Shown in pieces: positions 31,744 through 40,284 of a stretch of DNA of 64,000 nt; position 1 is the first letter of the stretch; every line of letters starts with the position of its first letter. The stretch comes from Haloarcula rubra (GTDB lineage: Archaea; Halobacteriota; Halobacteria; Halobacteriales; Haloarculaceae), in NCBI RefSeq assembly GCF_019599465.1, contig NZ_RKLR01000005.1, positions 124,001 through 188,000 on the forward strand, read 5' to 3'. The notes beneath the pieces were generated by a model that was not told where the DNA came from, ran no database searches, and worked only from the letters and a program-made list of their open reading frames with translations. Both the position numbers and the translations under genes were made by a program.

Positions 31744-32727
31744 TCAGTACTCTACGAGCGGGTCCTCGACCCAGAACTCGCTCGACTTCTCCAGTTTCGG
31801 CACCCACGTCTGTTCGTCCTCGGCGAGCATCGCCACGCGGGACTCCTCGACTTCCTTCAGGACGCCGTGGTCGGGCAGGTACGCCTGCATCTCCTCGGTG
31901 AACGCACGGACGTCTTCGTGGCTGGGCATCGAGTCGCGGTCCAGTCGGCCGCGAGAGTGGCCGACGTGCATGTACGCCTTCATCTCCACGAAGTCGGCGT
32001 CGGCCCGGTCGCACATCGCCGCGTACCACTCGGGATGGTGCATGTTGTGGCCGTTCACGAGCGTCGTCCTGATGACGGTGCGCGTATCGTCCTTCTCGGC
32101 GAGGACGTCCAGCGTCTCTATCAGCGAGTCCCACGCGTCGTCCTCGACGGCCTTCACCGTGGAGTCGAACGTCTGCCGGTCGGCGGCGTCGACGGAGACG
32201 TACAGTTGCGTCGGGTCACACTCGGCGAGCATCTCGGGGTTCGTGCCGTTCGAGACGAGGAAGGTGGTGATGTCGCGGTCGTGGAACTCCTCGATGAGTT
32301 CCGGGAGGTAGGGATAGAGGGTCGGTTCGCCGTCCAGCGAGATGGCGACGTGGCGTGGCTCCATCGCCTGTTCGAAGACGTCCCGCGGGACGTTCTCGTT
32401 GCCGCCGAATCCCGAGAGGAGTTTCCGCTGGAGTTCGACGGAGGCGTCGGCGACGGCCGCCGGGTCGTCCCACTCGACGTCGCCCAGTTCGTAGGCGTGG
32501 CCCGCGTGGTCCCGCCAGCAGAACACGCAGCGCTCGTTACACTTGACGACGGGCGTCATCTGGATGCAGCGGTGGGACTCGATGCCGTAGAAGATGTACT
32601 TATAACATTTGCCACGTCCTGTAAGTGCATTCTTCGTCCAACCGCAGGTTTGGGCGGCCGTGTGATTCTCGCTGTGGTAGTTCGGGTCCGAGACTTGTTT
32701 CGGCCCGCCGGACTCACTGTCGCTCAT
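31744..32727 (-). CDS. taw1: tRNA 4-demethylwyosine synthase (AdoMet-dependent)
   Basis: A 327-residue radical SAM enzyme that builds the tricyclic base of wyosine in tRNA-Phe. The radical SAM cluster is C-N-E-R-C-V-F-C-W (C63, C67, C70). N-terminal cysteines C28, C41 and C54 match the second cluster of TYW1/Taw1. The segment A-I-S-L-D-G-E-P-T-L-Y-P and the T-L-V-N-G-H-N-M region are also typical. Length matches archaeal Taw1, which lacks a flavodoxin domain. Single gene, start at 32727. Confidence 0.96.
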   Translation of the reverse strand: MSDSESGGPKQVSDPNYHSENHTAAQTCGWTKNALTGRGKCYKYIFYGIESHRCIQMTPVVKCNERCVFCWRDHAGHAYELGDVEWDDPAAVADASVELQRKLLSGFGGNENVPRDVFEQAMEPRHVAISLDGEPTLYPYLPELIEEFHDRDITTFLVSNGTNPEMLAECDPTQLYVSVDAADRQTFDSTVKAVEDDAWDSLIETLDVLAEKDDTRTVIRTTLVNGHNMHHPEWYAAMCDRADADFVEMKAYMHVGHSRGRLDRDSMPSHEDVRAFTEEMQAYLPDHGVLKEVEESRVAMLAEDEQTWVPKLEKSSEFWVEDPLVEY

Positions 32728-32796
32728 TGGTAGGGATAGTGCCCGCGGACACGCAAAAGCCGTGTGGTCACGCCGGACGCGAGGGTGCGTGGGCGC

Positions 32797-33840
32797 TCAG
32801 CCGTCGTACTCGGCGTCGGGGACGACGACCACCTTGCCGAACCCTTCGCGTTCCTCCAGCAGTTCGTGGCCCCGCGCAATCTCGCTCATCGGGAGCACCT
32901 CGCGGATGCGCGGTTCGAAGGTACCGTCCCACACCAGCGGGAGCACCTCGTCTATCTCGCCCGGATTGCCCATGGTCGACCCCATGATGTCCAGTTGCTT
33001 CCAGAAGATGCGGGAGATGTTCGTCTCCGGCGTCGGCCCCGCCGTCGCCCCGCACGTGACGATGCGACCGCCCTTGACCGCCGCGTCCATGTTGGCCGTC
33101 CAGTTCTCGCCGCCGACGTGGTCGATTATCACGTCGACTCCCCGGCCGTCGGTCCGGTCGTGGACGGCGTCGACGAAGTCCTCTTCCTCGTAGTTGATGG
33201 CGTAGTCGGCGCCGATTTCGCGGGCGTACTCCAACTTCTCCTCGCTGGAGGCCGTCGCGTACACCGTCGCGCCGGCGTGGGCGGCTATCTGGACCGCGGC
33301 GTGGCCGACGCCGCCGGAGGCCCCTTGCACGAGGACGTGGTCGCTCTGGGACACCTCCGCGCGGGTCTCTAACATGCGCCACGCCGTCTGGAAGACGAGC
33401 GGCGTCGCCGCCGCCGTCTCCCAGTCGACCCCATCCGGGAAGGGCACGAGGTTCGCCTCGGCCACGGCGGTCAGTTCGGACTGGACCCCGCGCGTGTGCT
33501 CGCCGATTATCTTGAACTCGTCACAGCGAGTCTCGTCGCCCCGGCGGCAGAACTCGCACTCGCCGCAGAACACCGAGGGGTACACCGCGACGCGGTCGCC
33601 CGCCTCGAAGCGTGTGACTCGATCGCCGACCTCGCGCACGACGCCCGCGGCGTCGCTCCCGGGGATGTGTGGGAACGACGGCGGCGTCGGGAGGCCGCGA
33701 CGGGTCCAGACGTCGAGGTGGTTCAGGCCGGCGGCTTTCACCTCGACGAGCACCTCGTCGTCCTCGAATTCGGGGTCCGGTTGCTCGCCGTACTGCAGGA
33801 CGTCGGTCCCGCCTGTCTCCTCGTAGTAGATGGACTTCAT
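32797..33840 (-). CDS. Zinc-type alcohol dehydrogenase (MDR family)
   Basis: A 347-residue medium-chain dehydrogenase. The catalytic and structural zinc pattern is partly present: G-S-D-A-A-G region near 62, and C-G-E-C-E-F-C-R-R-G-D-E-T-R-C at about residues 93-107 for the structural zinc. The cofactor-binding loop is Q-G-A-S-G-G-V-G-H-A-A. It is broadly alcohol-dehydrogenase/quinone-reductase like, and the substrate cannot be fixed. The short N-terminus starts directly with M-K-S-I-Y-Y-E-E-T-G-G. It lies just before the AT-rich gap and the SDR gene, with no clear operon partner. Confidence 0.88.
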   Translation of the reverse strand: MKSIYYEETGGTDVLQYGEQPDPEFEDDEVLVEVKAAGLNHLDVWTRRGLPTPPSFPHIPGSDAAGVVREVGDRVTRFEAGDRVAVYPSVFCGECEFCRRGDETRCDEFKIIGEHTRGVQSELTAVAEANLVPFPDGVDWETAAATPLVFQTAWRMLETRAEVSQSDHVLVQGASGGVGHAAVQIAAHAGATVYATASSEEKLEYAREIGADYAINYEEEDFVDAVHDRTDGRGVDVIIDHVGGENWTANMDAAVKGGRIVTCGATAGPTPETNISRIFWKQLDIMGSTMGNPGEIDEVLPLVWDGTFEPRIREVLPMSEIARGHELLEEREGFGKVVVVPDAEYDG

Positions 33841-34185
33841 GCGTCTGTCAATGACTGGCAGGGTGCTTAATTCATCTGTCTCCGGTCAAGGCCTCCGCCA
33901 CCGACAGTCGGGAGCGCCGCTCCGAATGAGTTCGCTCGGTATGTTGCTTTCTTCTCCCATTTTTAGATTTAGATATGCGAAAGCGTACGTATATATTCAG
34001 TTTCTCCCACCCGATAGCGAATTATACACATATCTGCTCGCTTCTGGAGTTGTATTGTCGCATTTCTACTCGTATTTCGCGTTTAAGATTCTATAGACTT
34101 CCTATATGGCTATAGGACTGGCTCCACTGCGAACGAGTCCACGGCCGGGGAAACACATTTGTCGGCCGGTACCCTCGTCGGGAGC
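33841..34185. other. AT-rich intergenic region
   Basis: The middle, about 33930-34110, is strikingly AT-rich compared with its neighbours. It contains runs such as TTTTTAGATTTAGATATGCG, and later TATACACATATC and ATTTCGCGTTTAAG. No protein-like frame or RNA gene was recognised. It separates two divergently transcribed genes, so promoters are expected, with AAACACATTT (about 34151-34160) the best candidate for the SDR gene. Confidence 0.5.
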
Positions 34186-34947
34186 ATGGCGGAACGAGCC
34201 ACCCGTATGGAGGAGCCACTGGAAGGGCAGACAGCCGTCGTCACCGGCGCGAGTTCCGGTATCGGCGCCGCGACGGCGCGCGCCCTCGCCGAGGACGGCG
34301 CGGACCTGACAGTCGCCGCACGGCGCGAGGAGCGACTGGAAGAACTGGCCGCCGAGATTCGCGAGACGACCGACGCCGCCGTCGCCGTCGTCCCGACGGA
34401 CGTCACCGACTCCGACGCCGTCGCGGCGCTCGTCGAGGCCACGGTCGACCGCTTCGGCGGCCTCGACATCGCCGTCTGTAACGCCGGCCTCGCCATCGAC
34501 GAACCCGTCAGCGAACTCACCGACGAGGAGTACCGCACGATGACCGGCGTCAACGTCGACGGGATGTTCTACACCGCCCGGGCGTCGATTCCGCATCTCG
34601 TCGACTCGGAGGGCCACCTCGTCTTCCTCGGGAGCATGTCCGGGAACCACCCACGGCCGGCCAACCCCGTCTACGCCGCCACGAAGTGGTGGACGCGAGG
34701 GTTCGCCGTGAGTCTGCAGGCCAGCGTCGGCGAGGAGGGCGTCGCCGTCTCGTGTATCAACCCGACGGAGGTGCGCACGGAGTTCGGGTCCGAGAGCGGG
34801 TCCCCCTCGAAAGAGGCGTTCGAACCGGGGAGCGTCACCGAACCCGTCGAGGTGGCCGACGCCATCGCCTACGCCGTCCGGCAACAGTCCCCGAACTCGA
34901 TAACGTCGCTGGACCTGTACCGACGGGACAAACTCTCGCACTTCTGA
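34186..34947 (+). CDS. Short-chain dehydrogenase/reductase
   Basis: A 253-residue classical SDR. The cofactor motif is T-G-A-S-S-G-I-G (residues 19-26), N-A-G-L follows mid-protein, and the active site has S-M-S-G then Y-A-A-T-K (Y-x-x-x-K). Substrate unknown; the best guess is a 3-oxoacyl or general alcohol reductase. A start at the ATG at 34207 is equally plausible. Distinguishing features are the acidic C-terminal R-R-D-K-L-S-H-F tail and the W-W pair after the catalytic lysine. It is a single gene next to the pentose region. Confidence 0.88.
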   Translation: MAERATRMEEPLEGQTAVVTGASSGIGAATARALAEDGADLTVAARREERLEELAAEIRETTDAAVAVVPTDVTDSDAVAALVEATVDRFGGLDIAVCNAGLAIDEPVSELTDEEYRTMTGVNVDGMFYTARASIPHLVDSEGHLVFLGSMSGNHPRPANPVYAATKWWTRGFAVSLQASVGEEGVAVSCINPTEVRTEFGSESGSPSKEAFEPGSVTEPVEVADAIAYAVRQQSPNSITSLDLYRRDKLSHF

Positions 34948-34968
34948 GCGGCGCGTCGGTCGAGCGCC

Positions 34969-35946
34969 TCAGTCCAGCGCTACCGGGCCGCCCGCCGCCG
35001 CGCTCTCGTAGATGGCGTCGATTATCTCCATGATGGCGACGCTCTCGGTGCGGTCGACCCGGGGCGTCTCGCCGCTCGCGACGCAGTCGGCGAAGTGTTC
35101 GACCTCCAGCGTGTAGTGGTCGGTCGGGTCGAACCGCTCGGTCACCGTCCGGTCGCCGACTCCGTAGGTGAGTTCGGTCGCGGTCTCGGCACCGATGTCG
35201 AAGGTCGGTTCCGCCTTGAGCCACCCGTCCGTGGTCTCGACGCGGTAGTACTGCGTGAGCGGCGTCTCGAACCCGGACTGGACGCGGGCCGTCGCACCGC
35301 CGTCGTACTCCAGAATCCCAGCCATCTCTGTGTCGACGCCACAGTCCCGGCCGTCGTTGGTGACGCCGTACACCCGGTCGGGGTCGCCGAGGAACTGGCG
35401 CGCGGCGCTGATGGCGTAACAGCCCACGTCCATGACGCTCCCGCCCGCGAGGTCCGGGTCCAGTCGGATGTCCTCGGCGCCGTCGGGCATCCGGAAGGTG
35501 AACGTCGACGTGACGTTGCGGACCTCGCCGAGTTCGGTCTGGACTATCTCGAACGCTCGCTCGGTCAGCGGGTGGAAGCGGTACATGAACGCCTCCATCA
35601 GTGTCACGTCGCGGTCCGCACAGTAGTCGAACACCGCCGCCGTCTCCTCGGCGCTCGCCGTGAGCGGTTTCTCACAGAGGACGTGCAGACCGGCGTCGGC
35701 GGCCCGCCGAATCCACTCGGCGTGGAGGCCGTTGGGCAGGGGGATGTACACCGCGTCGATGTCGGCGTCGGCGAGCAACGCCTCGTACCCCTCGTAGGCG
35801 GCGGGGACGTCGAACTGGTCCGCGACCGCCTCGGCCCGAGTGCCGTCCCGGGAGGCGATAGCGCCGACCTCGTGGTCGCTCTTGCGGATACCCGGAATCA
35901 CCGAACCGGTCCCGATGTCTGCCGTGCTGAGGATGCCGAATCGCAT
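34969..35946 (-). CDS. Gfo/Idh/MocA family sugar oxidoreductase
   Basis: A 325-residue NAD(P)-dependent oxidoreductase. The N-terminal Rossmann fold has G-I-L-S-T-A-D-I-G, the signature E-K-P-L-T-A-S-A is at about 93-100, and a second domain (about 125-300) has G-G-S-V-M-D-V-G-C-Y-A. It probably acts on a sugar or polyol, since it sits at the edge of the pentose region downstream of an IclR regulator. The 17-bp palindrome at 36047-36063 lies about 100 bp before its start. A TATA-like CTTTATT is at 35970-35976 (minus). Confidence 0.88.
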   Translation of the reverse strand: MRFGILSTADIGTGSVIPGIRKSDHEVGAIASRDGTRAEAVADQFDVPAAYEGYEALLADADIDAVYIPLPNGLHAEWIRRAADAGLHVLCEKPLTASAEETAAVFDYCADRDVTLMEAFMYRFHPLTERAFEIVQTELGEVRNVTSTFTFRMPDGAEDIRLDPDLAGGSVMDVGCYAISAARQFLGDPDRVYGVTNDGRDCGVDTEMAGILEYDGGATARVQSGFETPLTQYYRVETTDGWLKAEPTFDIGAETATELTYGVGDRTVTERFDPTDHYTLEVEHFADCVASGETPRVDRTESVAIMEIIDAIYESAAAGGPVALD

Positions 35947-36046
35947 ACCGGATGACCGCGCGACGAGCGAATAAAGCTAGTGGTCTGTCGCGACGGCTGC
36001 CGACCGCTCGGACCCGTCGCCGACGTGTACTGCAGGTCGGACGGCC

Positions 36047-36063
36047 GTTCAGCCATACTGAAC
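36047..36063. promoter_or_regulatory. 17-bp palindrome GTTCAG-N5-CTGAAC
   Basis: GTTCAG CCATA CTGAAC, with six-base arms that match exactly and a 5-bp spacer. It lies upstream of the Gfo oxidoreductase and resembles 48460-48476. A degenerate copy is at 36211-36227 (GTTCAG TCATA GCGAAC). Candidate operator for the neighbouring IclR regulator. Confidence 0.6.
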
Positions 36064-36210
36064 GAACTCCTAACCTATGTACGTCTGTTATCCCGTCTGA
36101 TTGACTCGTATCCGCGGTTCTAGCGGACGTTCGTCCGACCAGATGGCGAAATCTACTCGAATCGTAAGTTATGCGTTCACGTGGGCCACGGCGGTGCCCG
36201 ACGACGGACC

Positions 36211-36227
36211 GTTCAGTCATAGCGAAC
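36211..36227. promoter_or_regulatory. Degenerate GTTCAG-N5-(C)GAAC site
   Basis: GTTCAG TCATA GCGAAC shares the left arm and spacer style of the perfect site at 36047, but two bases of the right arm differ. It could be a weaker second binding site. Confidence 0.4.
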
Positions 36228-36282
36228 AGATGCGTCGCGATGTCGGTACTCACGCCGCACCGTCGGGACCGACCGTCGGCGG

Positions 36283-37047
36283 TTACGAGTACGTGAAGTT
36301 GAGTTCGATGACGTTCGCGACTTCGAGGACTCGCTGGGGGAGTTCCTCTCTGAACCGTTCGCCGCGGAAGCGGTTGGTCGGCCCCGCGACGCTGATGGCG
36401 CCGATGATGTCGTCGCTGTTGTCGAGCACCGGCGCGGCGACACAGCGGAGGCCGTTGAGTCGCTCCTCGTCGTCGAACGCGACGCCGCGCTCCCGGATAG
36501 CGTCGAGCGTCTCGTCCAGTTCCGCGCGAGTACCGATGGACTGTGGGGTGTTCTCCGCCAGTCCGTGCCGGTCGACGATTTCGTCGACGCGCTCCTCGGG
36601 GAGGTACGCGAGGATGGCCTTGCCCAGCGCCGTGGTGTGTAGCGGCACGCGCGTGCCGACGTGTGCCTTCACCCGGACCGCCTGTTCGCCGTAGGCCCGG
36701 TAGAGGTACGACCCGCGGCCGTGTTCCTCGACGAGGACGTTCGCGAGTTCGCCTGTCTCGTCAGCGAGTCGGTCCACCTCCGGTTTCGCTATCTGAAACA
36801 GTTTCCGCTCGTGCCGCGAGTACGCGCCCAACTCCAGAAACCGCAGTCCGACCCGGTACTCGTTGTCGTCCTTGACGATGTACTCCTCCTGTTCGAGCGT
36901 GCTGAGATAGTTGTGGACCGTACTCTTCGGGAGGTCCAGATAGCGCGCCAGTTCCGTCACGCGGGCACCCCCGAGTTCTTTCAATCCGTTCAGAATCTCG
37001 AACGTCGTGCCGACTGATTTGACCGGGTTTTGGGCTGTACTCGCCAT
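36283..37047 (-). CDS. IclR family transcriptional regulator (XacR-like candidate)
   Basis: A 254-residue IclR-type regulator. The N-terminal winged helix (residues 10-70) shows V-T-E-L-A-R-Y-L-D-L-P-K-S-T-V-H-N-Y-L-S-T-L. The effector domain (80-250) carries H-T-T-A-L-G-K-A-I-L-A, G-L-R-C-V-A-A-P-V and G-A-I-S-V-A-G. In Haloferax volcanii an IclR protein, XacR, controls xac pentose genes, so this is a reasonable counterpart by location between xylose dehydrogenase and other sugar genes. A TGTTTAG element is at 37071-37077 (minus). Confidence 0.88.
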   Translation of the reverse strand: MASTAQNPVKSVGTTFEILNGLKELGGARVTELARYLDLPKSTVHNYLSTLEQEEYIVKDDNEYRVGLRFLELGAYSRHERKLFQIAKPEVDRLADETGELANVLVEEHGRGSYLYRAYGEQAVRVKAHVGTRVPLHTTALGKAILAYLPEERVDEIVDRHGLAENTPQSIGTRAELDETLDAIRERGVAFDDEERLNGLRCVAAPVLDNSDDIIGAISVAGPTNRFRGERFREELPQRVLEVANVIELNFTYS

Positions 37048-37127
37048 GGTCGTAGCACGAAGTATACGCACTAAACAGTTGCTCGTTTTATCGAGGTGCT
37101 CAGTCGCGGAATATTGTCGACCAGCCG

Positions 37128-38198
37128 TTACAACTCGACGACGTCGCCGCTCTCGGCGGCCTCGTGGATGGCACGGACGATACGCATGTCCTGCAGGCCG
37201 TGGCGGCCGTCGGCGACTATCTCCCCGTCGGTGAGCACGCGGTCCGAGAAGAAGTCGAACTCCTCGCGCATCTCGCGCTGGGAGTCGAACGCCTCGTGTG
37301 AGACGGTGGCCGTCATGTCGCCCCGAGACAGGTGCATCGTACACTCGCCGTGGAACGCCGGCCGGAGGTCTATCTGGCCCGCCGTGCCCGTAATCTTGAG
37401 TTGCGTGTCCTCGTGGGCACGCTGGCTGTCGGTCGTGACCATCCGGACGCCGTCTTCCAGCGTGAGCAGTGCTCCGGACCGCTCGTCCGGGACCGCTTGG
37501 AACGCCTCGTGGTGGGAACTCATCTGTGACTGGACGGTGACCGGGTCCCGGTCCAGGATGAACCGCGTCGTGTTCAGCGAGTAGATGCCGAGGTCCATCA
37601 CCGACGTCCCGTAGCCCGAGAGGTCCGGGTCCAGTCGCCACTGGTCGTGGTCGGGGATCATCTCCAGCAACGGCTGGCTGTTGTTGCCGTAGACCGACAC
37701 CGGGTCGCCGACGAACCCGTCTTCGACCAACTCCTTCGCCCGCCGGACCGCGGGGTCGGTCTGCATCCGGTAGGCTATCATCAGCGGGATGTCGGTGCTC
37801 TCGGCCACGTCGACCATCTGTTCGGCCCGTTCGACCGTCGACTCCATCGGCTTCTCACAGAGGACGGCCTTGCCGTGGTCGGCCGCGCTCTCGACGTACG
37901 CGAGGTGGTACGCGTTCGGCGTGCCGACGTAGACGGCGTCGTAGGCGTCCGTGGCGGCGCCGTCGTGGAACTCGTCGTAACTGATGCCGTGGGCGACGTC
38001 GTGGTCGTCCGCCAGTCGCTCGGCCTTCTCGGTCGAACTGCTCACGAACGTCGTCACCTCGCCGAGGTCGGAGTTCTCGATGGCCGGTAGTGCCACGTCG
38101 ACGGTCCACCACCCGAGGCCGAGGAGCGCGTATCGGACGGTGCCGTCCGTGGTCGTCTGCCAGTCGCGGTCGTCGTAACCGTCGAGCCAATCTTTCAT
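37128..38198 (-). CDS. xacA: D-xylose 1-dehydrogenase (Gfo6/XacA type)
   Basis: A 356-residue Gfo/Idh/MocA dehydrogenase resembling the haloarchaeal NADP-dependent D-xylose (and L-arabinose) dehydrogenase. It opens with D-G-Y-D-D-R-D-W-Q, then the nucleotide motif A-L-L-G-L-G-W-W, and has E-K-P-M near residue 105. The first step of oxidative pentose breakdown gives xylono-lactone. Its TATA-like CTTTTTA (minus, 38225-38231) is 27-33 nt before the ATG, so probably leaderless. IclR is downstream and the Zn-dehydrogenase upstream, both in the same orientation. Confidence 0.86.
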   Translation of the reverse strand: MKDWLDGYDDRDWQTTTDGTVRYALLGLGWWTVDVALPAIENSDLGEVTTFVSSSTEKAERLADDHDVAHGISYDEFHDGAATDAYDAVYVGTPNAYHLAYVESAADHGKAVLCEKPMESTVERAEQMVDVAESTDIPLMIAYRMQTDPAVRRAKELVEDGFVGDPVSVYGNNSQPLLEMIPDHDQWRLDPDLSGYGTSVMDLGIYSLNTTRFILDRDPVTVQSQMSSHHEAFQAVPDERSGALLTLEDGVRMVTTDSQRAHEDTQLKITGTAGQIDLRPAFHGECTMHLSRGDMTATVSHEAFDSQREMREEFDFFSDRVLTDGEIVADGRHGLQDMRIVRAIHEAAESGDVVEL

Positions 38199-38278
38199 CG
38201 CCTACTGGTACCGACGACTGTGAGTAAAAAGTTCGGATAGCTATCAGCGGGCGGACTAGTCGCCCCGTGGCCGCGCCG

Positions 38279-39322
38279 TCAGGCGTACAGTTCCGAGACG
38301 TCGAACACCGGCTTGCACGTCTCGCCCGCGACGAACGCCTCGAAGGCCTCGTCGGCGTCCAGCAGGGAGAACCGCTCGTCGAGGAACGTCTCGGCGTCCA
38401 CGTCACCGCTGTCGATGAGGCGGAGCGAGCGGTCGAAGTCGTCGTACATCGACGCGTACGAGCACTGGAGGTCTATCTCCGACCGGACCAGCGGAGAGTA
38501 CGGCATCGTCGTCTCGCCGGTCTGCCCGACGAGCACGATTTGGCCGCCCTTCCGCACCTCGTCGACGGCCGACGGGAGCCCGGAGGGGTGGCCGGTCGTG
38601 TCGAACACCACGTCGTAGCCGACGCCGTCGGTGACCGCCTCGCGGCGCGCCGCGACGTCGTCCTCGGCGACGTTGACGGTCTCGAAGCCGAGGTCCTCGG
38701 CCAGTGGCAGGCGGTAGGCGGCGTCCTGCCCGACGCCGGAGACGAGCACCTCGCCGCCCTGTGCGTCGGCTATCTGGGCCGTGAGGAGGCCGATCGGTCC
38801 CGGGCCTTCCACCAGTACGCGGTCGCCCGCCCTTACCCGCGAGTTCTCGATGACCGCACGGGCGGCGATGCTCGTCGGTTCGACCATCGCGGCGTGTTGC
38901 TGTTCGACGGAGTCCGGCACGGGATGGAGTGCGTCCTCCGGGACGGCGACGAACTGCTCGTAGGCGCCGTCGTGGTCGACGCCCGTGATGACCGCGTTCT
39001 GGCAGACGTTCGACTCACCGATTTCGCACTGGTAGCAGTCGCCACAGCCCCGAATCGGTCGTTCGACGACGCGGTCGCCGACCGCGAACTTCGTGACGTG
39101 CTCGCCGACTTCGACCACGCGCCCCGAGTACTCGTGGCCGATGACCGTCGGGAGGTCCATCCGCTCGAACGCCGACTCGAACTCGTAGATGCCGGCGTCG
39201 CTCCCGCAGAGGCCGGCGTAATCGACCTCGACGAGCGCCTCGTCCGGGGCCGGTTCTGGCCGCTCTCGGTCGACGAACTCCATGGCGCCGTGACGACGGC
39301 TGACTTTCGCGAGTCCTCGCAT
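38279..39322 (-). CDS. Zinc-dependent alcohol/polyol dehydrogenase (MDR family)
   Basis: A 347-residue medium-chain dehydrogenase of the polyol/threonine-dehydrogenase branch. The catalytic zinc segment is G-L-C-G-S-D and G-H-E-Y-S-G, the structural zinc cysteines are in C-G-D-C-Y-Q-C-E-I-G-E-S-N-V-C, and the cofactor motif is G-P-G-P-I-G-L-L. It is placed beside the xylose dehydrogenase, so it may oxidise a sugar alcohol or sugar in the same pathway. A TATA-like element at 39346-39354 on the minus strand sits 24-32 nt before the ATG. Confidence 0.88.
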   Translation of the reverse strand: MRGLAKVSRRHGAMEFVDRERPEPAPDEALVEVDYAGLCGSDAGIYEFESAFERMDLPTVIGHEYSGRVVEVGEHVTKFAVGDRVVERPIRGCGDCYQCEIGESNVCQNAVITGVDHDGAYEQFVAVPEDALHPVPDSVEQQHAAMVEPTSIAARAVIENSRVRAGDRVLVEGPGPIGLLTAQIADAQGGEVLVSGVGQDAAYRLPLAEDLGFETVNVAEDDVAARREAVTDGVGYDVVFDTTGHPSGLPSAVDEVRKGGQIVLVGQTGETTMPYSPLVRSEIDLQCSYASMYDDFDRSLRLIDSGDVDAETFLDERFSLLDADEAFEAFVAGETCKPVFDVSELYA

Positions 39323-39474
39323 ACCTCCCGGCAGTCGACGGAGAGTATTAATTCTATGGTTGTCGGCTAGGCGTCGCCCGTGGCCCGACTACGACGATGC
39401 TACCGCGAACTCGAACCGAGCGTCGCCCACCAGCCTCCACAAAGGTCAAATAGGCACGCACAGACAGACCGAGT

Positions 39475-40248
39475 ATGAGTGCGTACGACCACACGCCAGT
39501 GACAGTCGCGGGCAAGCGAGCCGTCGTCGTCGGCGGCACGAGCGGTATCGGGCAGGCCATCGCCGAGGGGTTCGCCGCGGAAGGGGCCGACGTCGTCGCC
39601 ACCAGCCGCCGCGAGAGCGCCGTCGAGGAGACGGCAGACATCATCGAGGAGTACGGCGTCGACACCGCCCGCGTGACGTGTGACGTCACCGAGATGGCGA
39701 CGCTCGAACGGGTCCGCGAGACGGCCGTCGAGGAACTGGGCGGCGTCGACGTCGTCGTCGCCTCACAGGGCGCCATCTCCCGCGAGACGGTCCGGGACAT
39801 CGGCGACGAGGACTGGGACTTCGTGACCGACGTGGCCTTAGACGGGGTCCGCCGGGTCACGCAGGCGATGGTGCCCGCGATGGACGACGGCGGCGCTATC
39901 GTCAACATCTCCTCGCTAGCCGCCCGCCTCGCGATGGCGGACCTCCCGGCCTACGCGGCGGCGAAGGGCGGCGTCGAGGCGTTCACTCGCGCGTCGGCGA
40001 AGGAACTCGCGCCGGACGTCCGGGTCAACGCCATCGCCCCCGGGTTCGTCATCACGCCGCAGAACGCCGAGACGTACGCGGAGGGGACCGAGAAGCGGGC
40101 GAAGATCGACGAACGAGCGCCGCTCGGCCGGGTCGCCGACCGCGAGGAGATGGTCGGCGCGGCCGTCTATCTGGCGAGCGATGCCGCCTCGTACGTCACG
40201 GGCGAAGTCCTCACCGTCGACGGCGGGTTCGCCGATAGCGCGCTCTGA
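39475..40248 (+). CDS. Short-chain dehydrogenase in the pentose cluster
   Basis: A 257-residue classical SDR. The cofactor site is V-G-G-T-S-G-I-G (residues 19-26), and the active site has N-I-S-S-L and Y-A-A-A-K-G-G-V-E-A-F. It is inserted on the opposite strand between the transporter operon and the sugar dehydrogenases, so a sugar or sugar-acid substrate is likely but unproven. A TCAAATA element (39446-39452) lies 23-29 nt before the ATG, so it has its own promoter and probably responds to the same sugar. Confidence 0.9.
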   Translation: MSAYDHTPVTVAGKRAVVVGGTSGIGQAIAEGFAAEGADVVATSRRESAVEETADIIEEYGVDTARVTCDVTEMATLERVRETAVEELGGVDVVVASQGAISRETVRDIGDEDWDFVTDVALDGVRRVTQAMVPAMDDGGAIVNISSLAARLAMADLPAYAAAKGGVEAFTRASAKELAPDVRVNAIAPGFVITPQNAETYAEGTEKRAKIDERAPLGRVADREEMVGAAVYLASDAASYVTGEVLTVDGGFADSAL

Positions 40249-40284
40249 GCGGCGGCGGGAAACGAACGGGGCGTCGACCCGAAA

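Larger units (their letters stand above)
35947..36282. other. Intergenic region with palindromic operators
   Basis: A 336-bp region between the IclR gene end and the start of the Gfo gene. It holds one perfect palindrome (36047-36063), an imperfect one (36211-36227) and an AT-rich promoter area with TATA at 35970-35976 (minus strand). I see no convincing protein-coding frame. Confidence 0.6.
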
